A stretch of DNA of 42,843 nucleotides from an uncultured Christensenellaceae bacterium (GTDB taxonomy: Bacteria; Bacillota; Clostridia; Christensenellales; UBA3700), in the NCBI GenBank assembly GCA_944380305.1, contig CALWHF010000004.1, positions 1 to 42,843 on the forward strand, given 5' to 3'. The notes below the pieces were generated by a model. That model did no database searches. It was given only the letters and a program-made list of their open reading frames with translations, and had not been told where the DNA came from. A program made the position numbers and the translations under genes. Positions within the stretch are counted from its first letter, which is position 1; each line of letters starts with the position of its first letter. Positions 1 to 9,189 of the stretch are shown here, piece by piece.

Positions 1-819
1 ATCGGTTATATGTTCGGTTATTACAAGAAACTGGTCAACGAGCACGTCGGCGTTCTTACCGGCAGAGGTCTGACTTATGGCGGTTCGCTTGTCAGAACCG
101 AGGCTACCGGCTACGGTCTTATCTACCTTATGCAGGAGATGCTCAAAGAGCAGAACCTCGATTTCGACGCAAAGAGAGTCGTCATAAGCGGTAGCGGCAA
201 CGTCGCGATATACGCTCACGAAAAAGTCAACCAGCTCGGCGGCAGGGTGCTCGCGATGAGCGATTCAAACGGCTACATCTACGACGAGAACGGCATAGTA
301 CTCGACACGATAAAGCTGATAAAGGAGAGAAACCGCGGCAGAATCAGCGAGTACGTCAAGTATCATCCGACCGCGAAGTACGTCGAGGGTTGCAGAGGAA
401 TATGGTCTGTTCCCGCAGACATCGCGCTCCCGTGCGCTACGCAGAACGAACTCAATCTCGAAGAAGCCAAAATGCTGGTCAAGAACGGCGTCAAGGCAGT
501 CGGCGAAGGCGCGAACATGCCTTGCACGATCGAGGCGGCAGAGTACTTCCAGAGCAAAGGCGTGCTGTTTGCGCCCGCAAAGGCTGCAAACGCGGGCGGC
601 GTCGCTTGTTCCGCTCTCGAGATGGCGCAGTCGAGCATGAGAACTTTCTGGTCCTTCCAGGAAGTGGACGAAAAGCTCAAGCACATCATGATCAACATCT
701 TCCACAACATCAAGGACGCGGCGGCGAGATACGGCATGAACGGGAACTACATCGCGGGCGCGAATATCGCGGGCTTTGAGAAAGTCGCAAACGCAATGGT
801 CGTTCAGGGTGTTTGCTGA
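1..819 (+). CDS. gdhA: Glutamate dehydrogenase, 3' part (5' end outside window)
   Basis: This is the last 272 residues of a glutamate dehydrogenase, which interconverts 2-oxoglutarate plus ammonia and glutamate in the cytoplasm. The reading frame is open from base 1, so the N-terminal substrate domain lies upstream of the window. What can be seen is the motif GGSLVRTEATGYG at the start of the dinucleotide-binding half, the Rossmann turn SGSGNVA (bases about 187-207), the stretch PADIALPCATQNELN, and the C-terminal KAANAGGVACSALEMAQSS, all in the order known for hexameric bacterial GdhA. The RTEATGYG form suggests the NADP-dependent biosynthetic class, but the missing part prevents a firm cofactor call. 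A strong terminator follows at once, so the gene probably ends its own transcript. Confidence 0.93.
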   Translation: MGYMFGYYKKLVNEHVGVLTGRGLTYGGSLVRTEATGYGLIYLMQEMLKEQNLDFDAKRVVISGSGNVAIYAHEKVNQLGGRVLAMSDSNGYIYDENGIVLDTIKLIKERNRGRISEYVKYHPTAKYVEGCRGIWSVPADIALPCATQNELNLEEAKMLVKNGVKAVGEGANMPCTIEAAEYFQSKGVLFAPAKAANAGGVACSALEMAQSSMRTFWSFQEVDEKLKHIMINIFHNIKDAAARYGMNGNYIAGANIAGFEKVANAMVVQGVC

Positions 820-850
820 TGTGAAAATAATAAACCTAAAAGTTTGATTA

Positions 851-890
851 ATAAACCGTCGTTTTTGTTTCGGAAAACGACGGTTTATTT
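851..890 (+). terminator. Intrinsic terminator of gdhA
   Basis: A perfect 15-bp inverted repeat (851-865 with 874-888, 8-base loop) lies 31 bases after the gdhA stop. The downstream arm ends in a T-rich stretch. The stem carries A/T pairs at its foot, so it may also work for the other strand. Confidence 0.8.
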
Positions 891-998
891 TATAAAACAC
901 TTTTATTCGCAAAAATCAACAAAATTCGGCATGACTAAATATTCAATTTTTGGTGACAACCGAATACAAAACGTGAATATTTTGACGATCCGAACACT

Positions 999-1027
999 TT
1001 GATTTTATTTTTGATATAGGTTAATAT
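999..1027 (+). promoter_or_regulatory. Candidate sigma-A promoter of the GH43 gene
   Basis: TTGATT (999-1004) and TAATAT (1022-1027) are separated by 17 bases in an AT-rich stretch between the gdhA terminator and the start at 1093. The match to consensus is moderate. Another -35-like TTGACG lies at 982-987 but has no good -10 at the right distance. Confidence 0.4.
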
Positions 1028-1092
1028 TACTGTGTATAACCGTAAGGGTGCATGCGGTCTTATACGCACGCAACTTGCGGGAAGGAGAGAAT

Positions 1093-4000
1093 ATGGGAAA
1101 GAAAAGCAAGTATTTTGCCGTGATTCTTACGGTCATGGTATTCTGTCTCGGCTTTGCCGTTGTTTCGCTTGCGAAAGACGCGGGTTCCGCCAATGCCGCG
1201 GATAACACGAACGCTTCGCAGGTCAGCAACAGCACGGTGGCGGTACACGACCCGTCTATCGTGGTCGCGTACGAGGACGAGAAAGGCAATACGTTCGGCG
1301 AGCAGAATGTGCAGAAGACGCTTACAAAAGTTTATTACGTTTTCGGCACTCAGATAGCCAACGCGAAGTCGTACGATCTTATCAACTGGACTTCGTTTAC
1401 CAATAATCTGAACGACGGAACCAATCTTTATAACGTGCTGGGAGAATCGGCAGATTATTCGGGACTGTCGGCAGATACGGTAGTCGGCAACAGTTGGGCT
1501 CCCGACGTGATCTGGAACAAGGATCTCGGCAAGTGGTGTATGTATCTGTCGGTCAACGGATCCAAACACAATTCGTCGATAGTCATGCTTATGGCGGATA
1601 ATCTCGACGGCAACTGGTCCAAGGCAGGCACTGTAGTATGGTCGGGATTCACTTCGTCCAACGTCGGCTCGACCGACTACGAAAAGGTTATGGGAACCAC
1701 GACTATTGACTCATATCACAACGTCGTCGACGGCAGTGGATACATTTCTTATGCGGCTCACTCGATCGACCCCTGCGTGTTCTACGATCAGGACGGTCAG
1801 CTGTGGATGTCGTACGGCTCGTGGAGAGGCGGCATATTCCTTCTTCAGCTCAACAACTATACGGGTCTCAGAGACTATTCGGTGACCTACGATACCGTAA
1901 CCGAAGGCAACGTAGCAAACGGCAGCACAGATTTTACCGTGTATTCGGATAAATACTTCGGCAAGCATATCGCGGGCGGCGCGGGCATAAGCGGCGAAGG
2001 TTCTTATATTATTTACAACAACGGATATTATTATCTGTTTATGACCTACGGAGGAGTCGCTCCCGATCAGGGTTACAACATGAGATACTTCAGGAGCAAG
2101 ACCGTTGACGGCGAATACGTCGACGCAAACGGCGATACCGCGCTCTACAAGCCCGGCATGTCTTCGGATTACAGCGCGACTTACGGTATCCGCGTAATGA
2201 GCGGATATACATGGAAATGGTGGGACTTCAGTTACATAGGTCAGGGACATAACAGCGTATTTGTTGACGATGACGGTAAGATGTATATCGTTTATCACAA
2301 TAAATATACCGACGGCACGATTTTCCACGTCATGAAAGTACATCAGCTCTACGACGACGGTGCAGGTTGGTTGGTCACGGCACCTTTCGAGGCTCATTCT
2401 ACCGATACGAAAGCCGCAGACAAGACGAGAACGGATATAGCAGGCACATACGGCGCGTTTATCATGACCTACAACAACGGTACCTACAACGACGTCTGCA
2501 AAGAAGGTCAGGTGACTTTGGACAGCAACGGCAATATTTCGGGTGCTTACAGCGGTTCATGGACGTATGCCAACGACGGAACTATGACGCTTACGATTGA
2601 CAGTACGATTGACAGAAAGATATACAAAGGCTATCTGCTCAATCAGACGCTCGAAGGCACTAATATACAGTCTCTTTCGATAAGCGCGCTCTATTCGACG
2701 ACGGGCGAGACGTTCTGGGCATATAAGTATCCTTCTAACGTTACTGCGGGTTCGTATGGAAAGAACATGACCGCCGTGCCTGACAGCGCAGAGACGACTT
2801 TGCTTGCGGATTCTTACTCTTTCAGCGATCCGTGGTATGGCAGTTCCGTCACGATGACCAAGACCTCTACGGGTTACGAAGGCGGCGGTTATACGGATAC
2901 CATCGCTGCAAGCGACGATGCTTACGCGACTTACGACAGCGTCAGCTACGGTCAGGCTTTCCTCGCTATGCCCAATCTGAGCGGAGGTTTCAGCATTTCG
3001 TTCGATTACGAGAAGTACAATGATGATTGGACTGCCGTTCTTACGGGCAACAATACAAAAGTTCACCTTTCCGTAATGCAGTATAATGAGGGCGGAACGT
3101 GGAGAAGTATATTCGAAGCGGCTGCGATTGCAGGTAACTTTAATATATTTGCAGATGCAGCATATCAGGCTTTTTACAGCAGAGACGACGGAGCGAGAGC
3201 GACTATTTCGTTCAATACCGACGGCACTATCACGTTCTACCGCAACGGAGTCAAGGTGTTGACTTATCTTGCGAATACGACTTTCAACGATACTTCGTAT
3301 ACTGTCGCTCAGTTCAATCAGGCTGTTATTTCCGAATTAAAGGCGGGCACGCTCAAGTCGGCGTACGAGATGAAGAACGTGGTCATTGACGCTCCTTACG
3401 ACATACCCGCTACCGGTCCTATGGATATACAGCTTTCGGACGGCATAAATCTTGTGCAGTCTGCAGCGGGAGCGATAAATTCCGGCACGGCGTTCAATGC
3501 GGTTTCCAACGCGACTTCCGCCGGCGTTGCCGTTTCGTTCTATCTGAGCACCCCGATACAGGGCGGATGGGAGTACGACTGGGATTCTACGGAGATATTG
3601 TCTTCGGGCAATTACAAAATCAGGATACCCAACCTTGACAGTAGCGGTGTCGGACATAAGGGGCCTGAAAACAAGAATTTATACGGTGCGTCTTCGTATG
3701 GTGGATTCTATTATACGACGGGTCTCGTAACGGTGTCAGTAAATACAGACGGTTCGATAGTTTATTATCTGAACGGCGGCAAGATGATCAAATACAATGC
3801 CGGAGACTCCGTTACTAGCGGCAGCAACGTGCAGACATACGCAAGAGGCCTGCTTTCGCAGATCTCCGGCAACAGCTTCAATCTGTTCAACAGCGTGTCG
3901 GGCGCAAAAGACGTGATGATAACTAACGCGCTGACCGACGCTCAGGCGGCGCAGCTGTTCGAAGATTACAGGAATTATCAGCACGAGTATCTGCAGGACA

Positions 4001-6990
4001 GGGATTACGACTACGGAGACAGCGGCATAAACGTGATCTCGGCGATATCCAATTCCGCGGCTATTGCGACGACTGCTTTCCCCGCGGTATCGAATGCGGA
4101 CAGCGCGGGTATCGCTGTATCGTTTGAAATAGCGGGAAATCTCACCAGCGACTGGAGTTCCGTCGCTATGACTGCGCAGAACTATAAGATAACGCTTCCC
4201 AACCTGGACCCCTATAATACCAGCGGCGATTTCAGCAAGACACATGCTTATCCTGTAAATTCAGGGAATACTAATAATTTTGTTAACGGCGGAACGTGGA
4301 ATGCGTTCCTCAACACCACTTGTTATGTGACCGTATCCGTCGATCCCGTGAACCAAAAGATCAGCTACTATAAGAACGGAGTTAAGGTCATAGAATACAG
4401 CGGTACAGATCAAATATTTGAAAGAGAGATATCGACCAATCAGTGGGAGAAAGTTTCCAATACCGTGAGCGAATTCATTTCCGCATTCCTCAGTGCAGTC
4501 AAGAGCGACGGCGTAGGCTTCGGTTTCGTCGAAATTACCGAATCTGCTACGACTTACATGCAGGCTAAGAACGTCACTTTGACAAATGCCGTGACCGAAG
4601 AACAGGCGGCGGTGCTTTATTCCAACAGAAACGCCGTCGGCGGAGGAGAGGGCGGACACGATTGCGATACCGAAGGTCACTCCTACACCATGACGAGAAC
4701 GGGCAACGCTTGCGAGGGTTATGTTGAGACCTACACTTGCACCTATTGCGGCGATACTTATACCGTCAATAATACGAGCGGAGTTACGGGGCATAAATAT
4801 ACGCTCGAATTCACCGATTCCACCTGCACTCAGACGGGACTTGCGAAATACACCTGCTCCGCATGCAATGACGTGGTTCAGGCGATAGTACCGCTCAAGG
4901 AACATACACCCGAGACAGATGAAAGCGGAGCTCCGATATGGTATTACGATGCCGACGGAACGGCTCTCGGACATTGGCAGGTATGTTCGGTCTGCGATCA
5001 GAAGATCAATGAGGATACCGATCACACCTGGGATGCAGGCGTGACGACAAAAGAACCTACCTGTACCGAAACGGGTATAAGAAAAGATACCTGCACGATT
5101 TGCGGATACGTCAGAGAGGTTACTTTGCCTGAAAAAGGACACGTTAAGTCTTCCACGATGTCTTATAACGAAACTCAGCACTGGTACGAATGTACGGCCT
5201 GCCACGAAAAACTCGAAATTGCCGATCATACCAGATCAGAAAAACTGAGTCACGACGCAGATTCTCATTGGTACGAGTGTACCGACGGCTGCGGCTGCCA
5301 GGTAGCAAAAACGGCTCACGACTGGGTAGAGACGAGCAGAGACGATGCGACTTGCGAGACGGACGGCAAGATTTATTATTCGTGCGTATGCGGCGAAACC
5401 AAGACAGAGACGATTTCCGCGACAGGTCACGTCAAATCCGATACGATGAGTTGCGACGAAACGCAGCACTGGTACGAATGTACCGTCTGCGGTGAAAAGA
5501 TAAATGCCAAGGCACATACTGTATCCGACATCTGGAGCAGCGACGAAACCAACCACTGGCACGCTTGTACCGCAGACTGCGGATACGTTGCCGACACCGC
5601 GGCACATTCCTGGGACGAAGGCGAAGTCACCACTCCTGCCACCGAGGATCAGGAAGGCGTGATGACTTATACCTGTACCGTCTGCAACAAGACGAAAGAG
5701 GTCAAATTCACGTTTGACGGTCATGCGGCGTCCGACGTTTACGGTCATGACGACGAATACCACTGGTTCGTCTGCGAAGTAGAAGGCTGCTCCGAGCATC
5801 AGTTCGACAAGACGGCGCACGCGTGGGGCGAAGGCGTAGTCACGACCGAGCCTACCTGCATTGACAAGGGCGTCAGGACTTATACCTGCGTCTGCGGCGC
5901 GACAAGGACGGAGGAGATACCCGCGACGGGCGAGCACAACGTCGATACGGAGCACTGGGAGACCGACGATACCTCTCACTGGCACGCATGCACGACCGAC
6001 GGCTGTGCCTACGTCACGGATAAGGTTGAACACTCCTTCGGCGAAGACGTGGTCACCAAAGAACCTACCTGCGACGAAAAGGGTGAAATGACGTATACCT
6101 GTTCCGAATGCGGCAAGACCGTGACGGAAGAGATCGCGGCTCTCGGACACAACTATGTGTTCAGCGAGAAAGTCGAGCCCGATTTCGCGAATAAGACGGA
6201 CGGCTACGATCTGTACGTCTGCGAGAATGACCCGAGCCATACCGAAAAGCGCAATATCGTTGAGTGGGAGACCCTCGGCGCGACCGTAACGTTCAACAGC
6301 AACGGCGGCAGCAGCGTTTCTTCGGTCACGGTGGCGAAGGGTGCGACGGTATCGTCGCTCAAAACTCCGACCAGAAACGGCTATACGTTTGCGGGTTGGT
6401 ACGTCGACAGCGCGTTCAAGACTGCGTTCACGACTTCTACAAAGGTCAATGCAAATATGACCGTATATGCTCGCTGGCTCGTCAACGTCATCGAGACCGA
6501 TGACGACGAAGAAGTCGAGATCAAGGTCGAGAACCCCGCAGGATTCGAAGAAGACGTCAAGATAACGGTCGTTGACAAGACTGCCGAAGAACACGGATTC
6601 ACCATAGAAAACGGCAAGATAGACAAGGTCTATGAAGTTACCGTAAACGCCGAAATAAGCGGAACGGTCACCGTCACCATCTTCGTCGGTGATTCGTTCG
6701 ACGACGGACTCAATACCGTATATATCGCTGACGCAGATGGCATTCTCGCGACGGTCGAATACGAGTACGCTGACGGTTATGTCACGATCGACACCGATGA
6801 ACTCGGCACGTTCGTATTTGCGTCGCCCGTTGTCGACGAAATTCCCGAACCTCAGCCCGAGATCACGCCCGATAAAGACGGCGGCAACGGAGCGGTCATC
6901 GCTGTCTGCATCCTGTGCGCGGCTATCTCGCTCGCGGCGATAGCGTCGGTGGTGATAGTCGCGGTAAAGAAAAAACAGAGAAATTTCTGA
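1093..6990 (+). CDS. Secreted, membrane-anchored GH43 endo-arabinanase-like protein with Cys/His repeat stalk
   Basis: The ATG at 1093 is chosen over an upstream in-frame ATG (1048) because a GGAAGGAGAG ribosome site precedes it and a signal peptide (residues 1-33) follows. The mature protein starts with a family 43 glycosidase domain. Its likely catalytic residues are D53 (in HDPSIV), D226 (in SIDPCVF) and E302 (in GEGSYI). A GH43 C-terminal beta domain (about 448-548) follows, as in bacterial endo-alpha-1,5-arabinanases, so arabinan is the best substrate guess. Next come three related beta-sandwich-like modules (about 570-1190), then about 530 residues of tandem Cys/His modules (1190-1720), a Listeria-Bacteroides (InlB B-type) repeat (1728-1796, ending AGWYVD and MTVYARW), a further beta domain, and a C-terminal membrane helix (about 1932-1957) before KKKQRNF. 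It should be displayed on the cell surface. Substrate specificity is inferred from family only. Confidence 0.88.
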   Translation: MGKKSKYFAVILTVMVFCLGFAVVSLAKDAGSANAADNTNASQVSNSTVAVHDPSIVVAYEDEKGNTFGEQNVQKTLTKVYYVFGTQIANAKSYDLINWTSFTNNLNDGTNLYNVLGESADYSGLSADTVVGNSWAPDVIWNKDLGKWCMYLSVNGSKHNSSIVMLMADNLDGNWSKAGTVVWSGFTSSNVGSTDYEKVMGTTTIDSYHNVVDGSGYISYAAHSIDPCVFYDQDGQLWMSYGSWRGGIFLLQLNNYTGLRDYSVTYDTVTEGNVANGSTDFTVYSDKYFGKHIAGGAGISGEGSYIIYNNGYYYLFMTYGGVAPDQGYNMRYFRSKTVDGEYVDANGDTALYKPGMSSDYSATYGIRVMSGYTWKWWDFSYIGQGHNSVFVDDDGKMYIVYHNKYTDGTIFHVMKVHQLYDDGAGWLVTAPFEAHSTDTKAADKTRTDIAGTYGAFIMTYNNGTYNDVCKEGQVTLDSNGNISGAYSGSWTYANDGTMTLTIDSTIDRKIYKGYLLNQTLEGTNIQSLSISALYSTTGETFWAYKYPSNVTAGSYGKNMTAVPDSAETTLLADSYSFSDPWYGSSVTMTKTSTGYEGGGYTDTIAASDDAYATYDSVSYGQAFLAMPNLSGGFSISFDYEKYNDDWTAVLTGNNTKVHLSVMQYNEGGTWRSIFEAAAIAGNFNIFADAAYQAFYSRDDGARATISFNTDGTITFYRNGVKVLTYLANTTFNDTSYTVAQFNQAVISELKAGTLKSAYEMKNVVIDAPYDIPATGPMDIQLSDGINLVQSAAGAINSGTAFNAVSNATSAGVAVSFYLSTPIQGGWEYDWDSTEILSSGNYKIRIPNLDSSGVGHKGPENKNLYGASSYGGFYYTTGLVTVSVNTDGSIVYYLNGGKMIKYNAGDSVTSGSNVQTYARGLLSQISGNSFNLFNSVSGAKDVMITNALTDAQAAQLFEDYRNYQHEYLQDRDYDYGDSGINVISAISNSAAIATTAFPAVSNADSAGIAVSFEIAGNLTSDWSSVAMTAQNYKITLPNLDPYNTSGDFSKTHAYPVNSGNTNNFVNGGTWNAFLNTTCYVTVSVDPVNQKISYYKNGVKVIEYSGTDQIFEREISTNQWEKVSNTVSEFISAFLSAVKSDGVGFGFVEITESATTYMQAKNVTLTNAVTEEQAAVLYSNRNAVGGGEGGHDCDTEGHSYTMTRTGNACEGYVETYTCTYCGDTYTVNNTSGVTGHKYTLEFTDSTCTQTGLAKYTCSACNDVVQAIVPLKEHTPETDESGAPIWYYDADGTALGHWQVCSVCDQKINEDTDHTWDAGVTTKEPTCTETGIRKDTCTICGYVREVTLPEKGHVKSSTMSYNETQHWYECTACHEKLEIADHTRSEKLSHDADSHWYECTDGCGCQVAKTAHDWVETSRDDATCETDGKIYYSCVCGETKTETISATGHVKSDTMSCDETQHWYECTVCGEKINAKAHTVSDIWSSDETNHWHACTADCGYVADTAAHSWDEGEVTTPATEDQEGVMTYTCTVCNKTKEVKFTFDGHAASDVYGHDDEYHWFVCEVEGCSEHQFDKTAHAWGEGVVTTEPTCIDKGVRTYTCVCGATRTEEIPATGEHNVDTEHWETDDTSHWHACTTDGCAYVTDKVEHSFGEDVVTKEPTCDEKGEMTYTCSECGKTVTEEIAALGHNYVFSEKVEPDFANKTDGYDLYVCENDPSHTEKRNIVEWETLGATVTFNSNGGSSVSSVTVAKGATVSSLKTPTRNGYTFAGWYVDSAFKTAFTTSTKVNANMTVYARWLVNVIETDDDEEVEIKVENPAGFEEDVKITVVDKTAEEHGFTIENGKIDKVYEVTVNAEISGTVTVTIFVGDSFDDGLNTVYIADADGILATVEYEYADGYVTIDTDELGTFVFASPVVDEIPEPQPEITPDKDGGNGAVIAVCILCAAISLAAIASVVIVAVKKKQRNF

Positions 6991-7009
6991 TTTTTCCCGA
7001 TGAAATAAG

Positions 7010-7042
7010 CGCGCTCCCGCATTGAGCGGGGGCGCGTTTTTT
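7010..7042 (+). terminator. Intrinsic terminator of the GH43 gene
   Basis: An 11-bp GC-rich stem (7010-7020 with 7026-7036, one G-T pair, loop ATTGA) is followed by six T residues, 19 bases after the stop codon. Confidence 0.88.
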
Positions 7043-7687
7043 ATATTACGGGAGAGCAGCGGCATTAAGGGAGGAAAGTATCAAGTGTCCTACGCACGAA
7101 AACGTGCGCCTTTATTGTAATGCAGATACTGCCGCGCTTTCAATCGTCAAGCGGAGGTACAAAGAGTATTTGTCGGTCTCGGACGTGCGCGGGTATTGCG
7201 GCTTTTAGTCAACAGACGCTCGTTTTTTTCGGCAGGAAGGGCATGCGTATGCGTTCATAGCGTAAAAATGCACGATCGCCGCGGTTTGCCGCAGGGCGGG
7301 CGGCATAAAGCGTTTTCGAAGTTTCTGACGATCTTTCGGCTTAATCCGATTAATATCGCGTCGCGTAAGCTCAAATTCAGTTGCAAAGACGCGTTTACGC
7401 GCGCGCAAGCGCGTAAAGGTAATTTCAAGGAAATAGAAGTAATTTACAGTAACGATTTTATTTCTGATAATTATGCTGACAATAAGGAAGACGCGTTTTT
7501 TTAAGAGTAATTCAGAGTAAAAAAGAGTACCGTTTTTTGCATAAAAACCGATCCGTGAATAAAAACGGGAAAAAGAGAGGTAACGGGAAAATCCGTCGTG
7601 CCTTTCTTTTCTCCGCTTAGTGTAGATAAAACGCATTTTTTTCGTATGGGTGGGAGAGTGTTCCAAGTCGGATTTTATGCAATACTC

Positions 7688-7728
7688 TGTGGATAACTTG
7701 AGATAAATGTGGAAAACTCTGTGGATAA
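7688..7728. promoter_or_regulatory. Cluster of DnaA-box sequences
   Basis: TGTGGATAA, the complement of the consensus DnaA box TTATCCACA, occurs exactly at 7688-7696 and 7720-7728. A one-mismatch copy, TGTGGAAAA, lies between them at 7708-7716. All three have the same orientation. The two perfect boxes are part of a 15-bp direct repeat (7684-7698 and 7716-7730). An AT-rich stretch follows at about 7840-7915. No dnaA or dnaN is in the window, so this may be a DnaA-binding regulatory cluster rather than the origin. Confidence 0.5.
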
Positions 7729-7866
7729 CTGCCTCAAATGCTTATGCCGTGTGGGTTTCAGAGCTTTTCGCGACGCTTTGACACGGCGTTACTGAAAAAT
7801 ACTTTTTCGCCTGTCGGCAAGCGAGAATTTTGTCGCAAAAATACTATTTTTATCACTGTTTTTCCC

Positions 7867-7895
7867 TTGTAATAAAAAGACTTTTATGCTAAAAT
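7867..7895 (+). promoter_or_regulatory. Sigma-A promoter of the pur operon
   Basis: TTGTAA (7867-7872), a 17-base spacer and TAAAAT (7890-7895) with an upstream TG extended -10 element lie 67 bases before the purE start. It is the only good promoter close to the operon. Confidence 0.6.
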
Positions 7896-7961
7896 TTATA
7901 TATTAAATTTTGCCTGCGGACGCAACAACTGTCAGTGTCCGCGGCGGTTCAGGAGATGTTT

Positions 7962-8453
7962 ATGGCTAAAGTTGCTGTTATTATGGGCAGTATCAGCGAT
8001 CTCGACGTGGTAAAGCCCGCGATCGACGTTCTCAAAAGTTTTGACGTAGAAGTAGAGGCGAGAGTCATTTCCGCTCACCGCACCCCCGAGCTCGCTCACG
8101 AATTCGCTGTGCAGGCGGCTGACAACAATATCGAGGTCATCATCTGCGCGGCAGGAAAGGCGGCGCACCTCGGCGGCGTTATCGCGAGTTTTACTCCGCT
8201 TCCCGTTATCGGTCTGCCTGTAAAGAGTTCCACGATGGACGGTCTCGACAGCCTTCTTTCGATGGTGCAGATGCCGGGCGGTATCCCCGTTGCGTGCGTC
8301 GCTATCAACGGCGGTCTCAACGCAGGTCTTCTCGCCGTTCAGATACTTGCGGTCAAATATCCCGTTCTCATGAAAAAATTGCAGGATTACAAGCGTAATC
8401 TCGCTCAGAAAATACAACAAGACGACGCAAAATTGCAAAAGGAGTTAAAGTGA
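7962..8453 (+). CDS. purE: N5-carboxyaminoimidazole ribonucleotide mutase / AIR carboxylase subunit PurE
   Basis: PurE forms 4-carboxy-AIR in purine synthesis. The 163-residue product has the whole small PurE fold: an N-terminal [14 protein letters not shown] (phosphate-binding GSxSD), [12 protein letters not shown] (residues around 42-53), and [24 protein letters not shown]. The SAHRTP form resembles class I PurE, which uses N5-CAIR made by PurK. No purK is present in the window, so either it lies elsewhere or the enzyme uses CO2 directly. The ATG at 7962 is preferred to the upstream GTG at 7935 because AGGAG (7951-7955) stands six bases before it and the family begins here. It is the first gene of the operon, and its stop overlaps the purC start by one base. 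Confidence 0.95.
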   Translation: MAKVAVIMGSISDLDVVKPAIDVLKSFDVEVEARVISAHRTPELAHEFAVQAADNNIEVIICAAGKAAHLGGVIASFTPLPVIGLPVKSSTMDGLDSLLSMVQMPGGIPVACVAINGGLNAGLLAVQILAVKYPVLMKKLQDYKRNLAQKIQQDDAKLQKELK

Positions 8454-9160
8454 TGGAAAGGACAACCCAACTTTATGAAGGTAAAGCAAAAAAAGTGTAT
8501 CTGACGACCGACCCCGACGTGGTCCTCGTTTCGTATAAGGACGACGCTACCGCGTTCAACGGTATCAAGAAGGGTACAATCAAAGGCAAGGGCGTTGTCA
8601 ACAACGTTTGCAGCAACCACCTGTTCAGACTTCTCGAAGAAAAGGGCGTCCCCACTCACTACGTCGAGCAGATCAACGAGAGAGAGACCTACGTCAAGAA
8701 GGTGCAGATCGTTCCTCTCGAGGTCATCGTCCGCAATATCGCGGCAGGCTCGCTCTCCAAGAGACTGGGCATTCCCGAGGGTACGAAACTCGCGACGACC
8801 GTGCTCGAGTTCAGCTATAAGAACGACGACCTCGGCGACCCGATGATCAACGACTATCACGTTTACGCGATGAACCTCGCGACCAAAGAGGAAGTGGACA
8901 AGATCAAGGCTATGGCTCTCAAGATCAACGACATCCTCAGCGAGTACTTCAAGGAGATCGGCATCGAGCTGATCGACTTCAAGCTCGAGTTCGGCAGATA
9001 CAAGGGCGACATCATTCTCGCGGACGAAATTTCTCCCGATACCTGCCGTTTCTGGGATACCAAGACGGGCGAGAAACTCGACAAGGACCGTTTCCGTCGC
9101 GATATGGACGACGTCGACAAGGGTTACAGAGAGATCAAGAAGAGAATGGGTCTCGAATAA
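8453..9160 (+). CDS. purC: SAICAR synthetase PurC
   Basis: PurC joins aspartate to CAIR using ATP, giving SAICAR. The 235-residue length is normal for the stand-alone bacterial enzyme. Visible family motifs are [10 protein letters not shown] at the N-terminus, [18 protein letters not shown], then [15 protein letters not shown], and near the C-terminus [19 protein letters not shown] followed by [10 protein letters not shown]. The ATG at 8453 is preferred over the adjacent GTG at 8450 because the GGAG at 8441-8444 then has an 8-base spacing. It shares one base with the purE stop, so translation of the two is probably coupled. The next gene in many clostridial pur operons, purF, is missing here and purM follows 29 bases later. 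Confidence 0.96.
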   Translation: MERTTQLYEGKAKKVYLTTDPDVVLVSYKDDATAFNGIKKGTIKGKGVVNNVCSNHLFRLLEEKGVPTHYVEQINERETYVKKVQIVPLEVIVRNIAAGSLSKRLGIPEGTKLATTVLEFSYKNDDLGDPMINDYHVYAMNLATKEEVDKIKAMALKINDILSEYFKEIGIELIDFKLEFGRYKGDIILADEISPDTCRFWDTKTGEKLDKDRFRRDMDDVDKGYREIKKRMGLE

Positions 9161-9189
9161 TCGGATAAACACAATACAAAGGAGTATCT

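Larger units (their letters stand above)
7043..7961. other. 919-base gap without a convincing gene
   Basis: Frames of 102 codons (7196-7504, plus) and 153 codons (7205-7666, minus) are open here. Both lack a good ribosome site and protein-like composition, so they are not called. The gap holds a 9-bp hairpin (7394-7402 with 7409-7417) without a T tract, a cluster of DnaA-box sequences (7688-7728) and the purE promoter. No purine riboswitch core was recognised by eye. Confidence 0.6.

Noticed and set aside
5236..7065. 609-codon open frame on the minus strand opposite the GH43 stalk
   Set aside because: It mirrors the codon pattern of the real gene, has an Arg/Asp/Val-rich unnatural composition, no ribosome site and spans the terminator.
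7394..7417. 9-bp hairpin considered as a terminator
   Set aside because: No T tract on either side and no gene ending nearby.
7196..7504. 102-codon plus-strand frame in the gap before purE
   Set aside because: No ribosome site, no motif, and it includes a palindrome-derived Arg/Ala stretch.
7205..7666. 153-codon minus-strand frame in the gap before purE
   Set aside because: Basic, low-complexity composition and no ribosome site; no family motif seen.
7741..7960. Possible purine riboswitch upstream of purE
   Set aside because: The conserved core bases of the guanine/adenine aptamer were not found; only a promoter and AT-rich DNA are visible.
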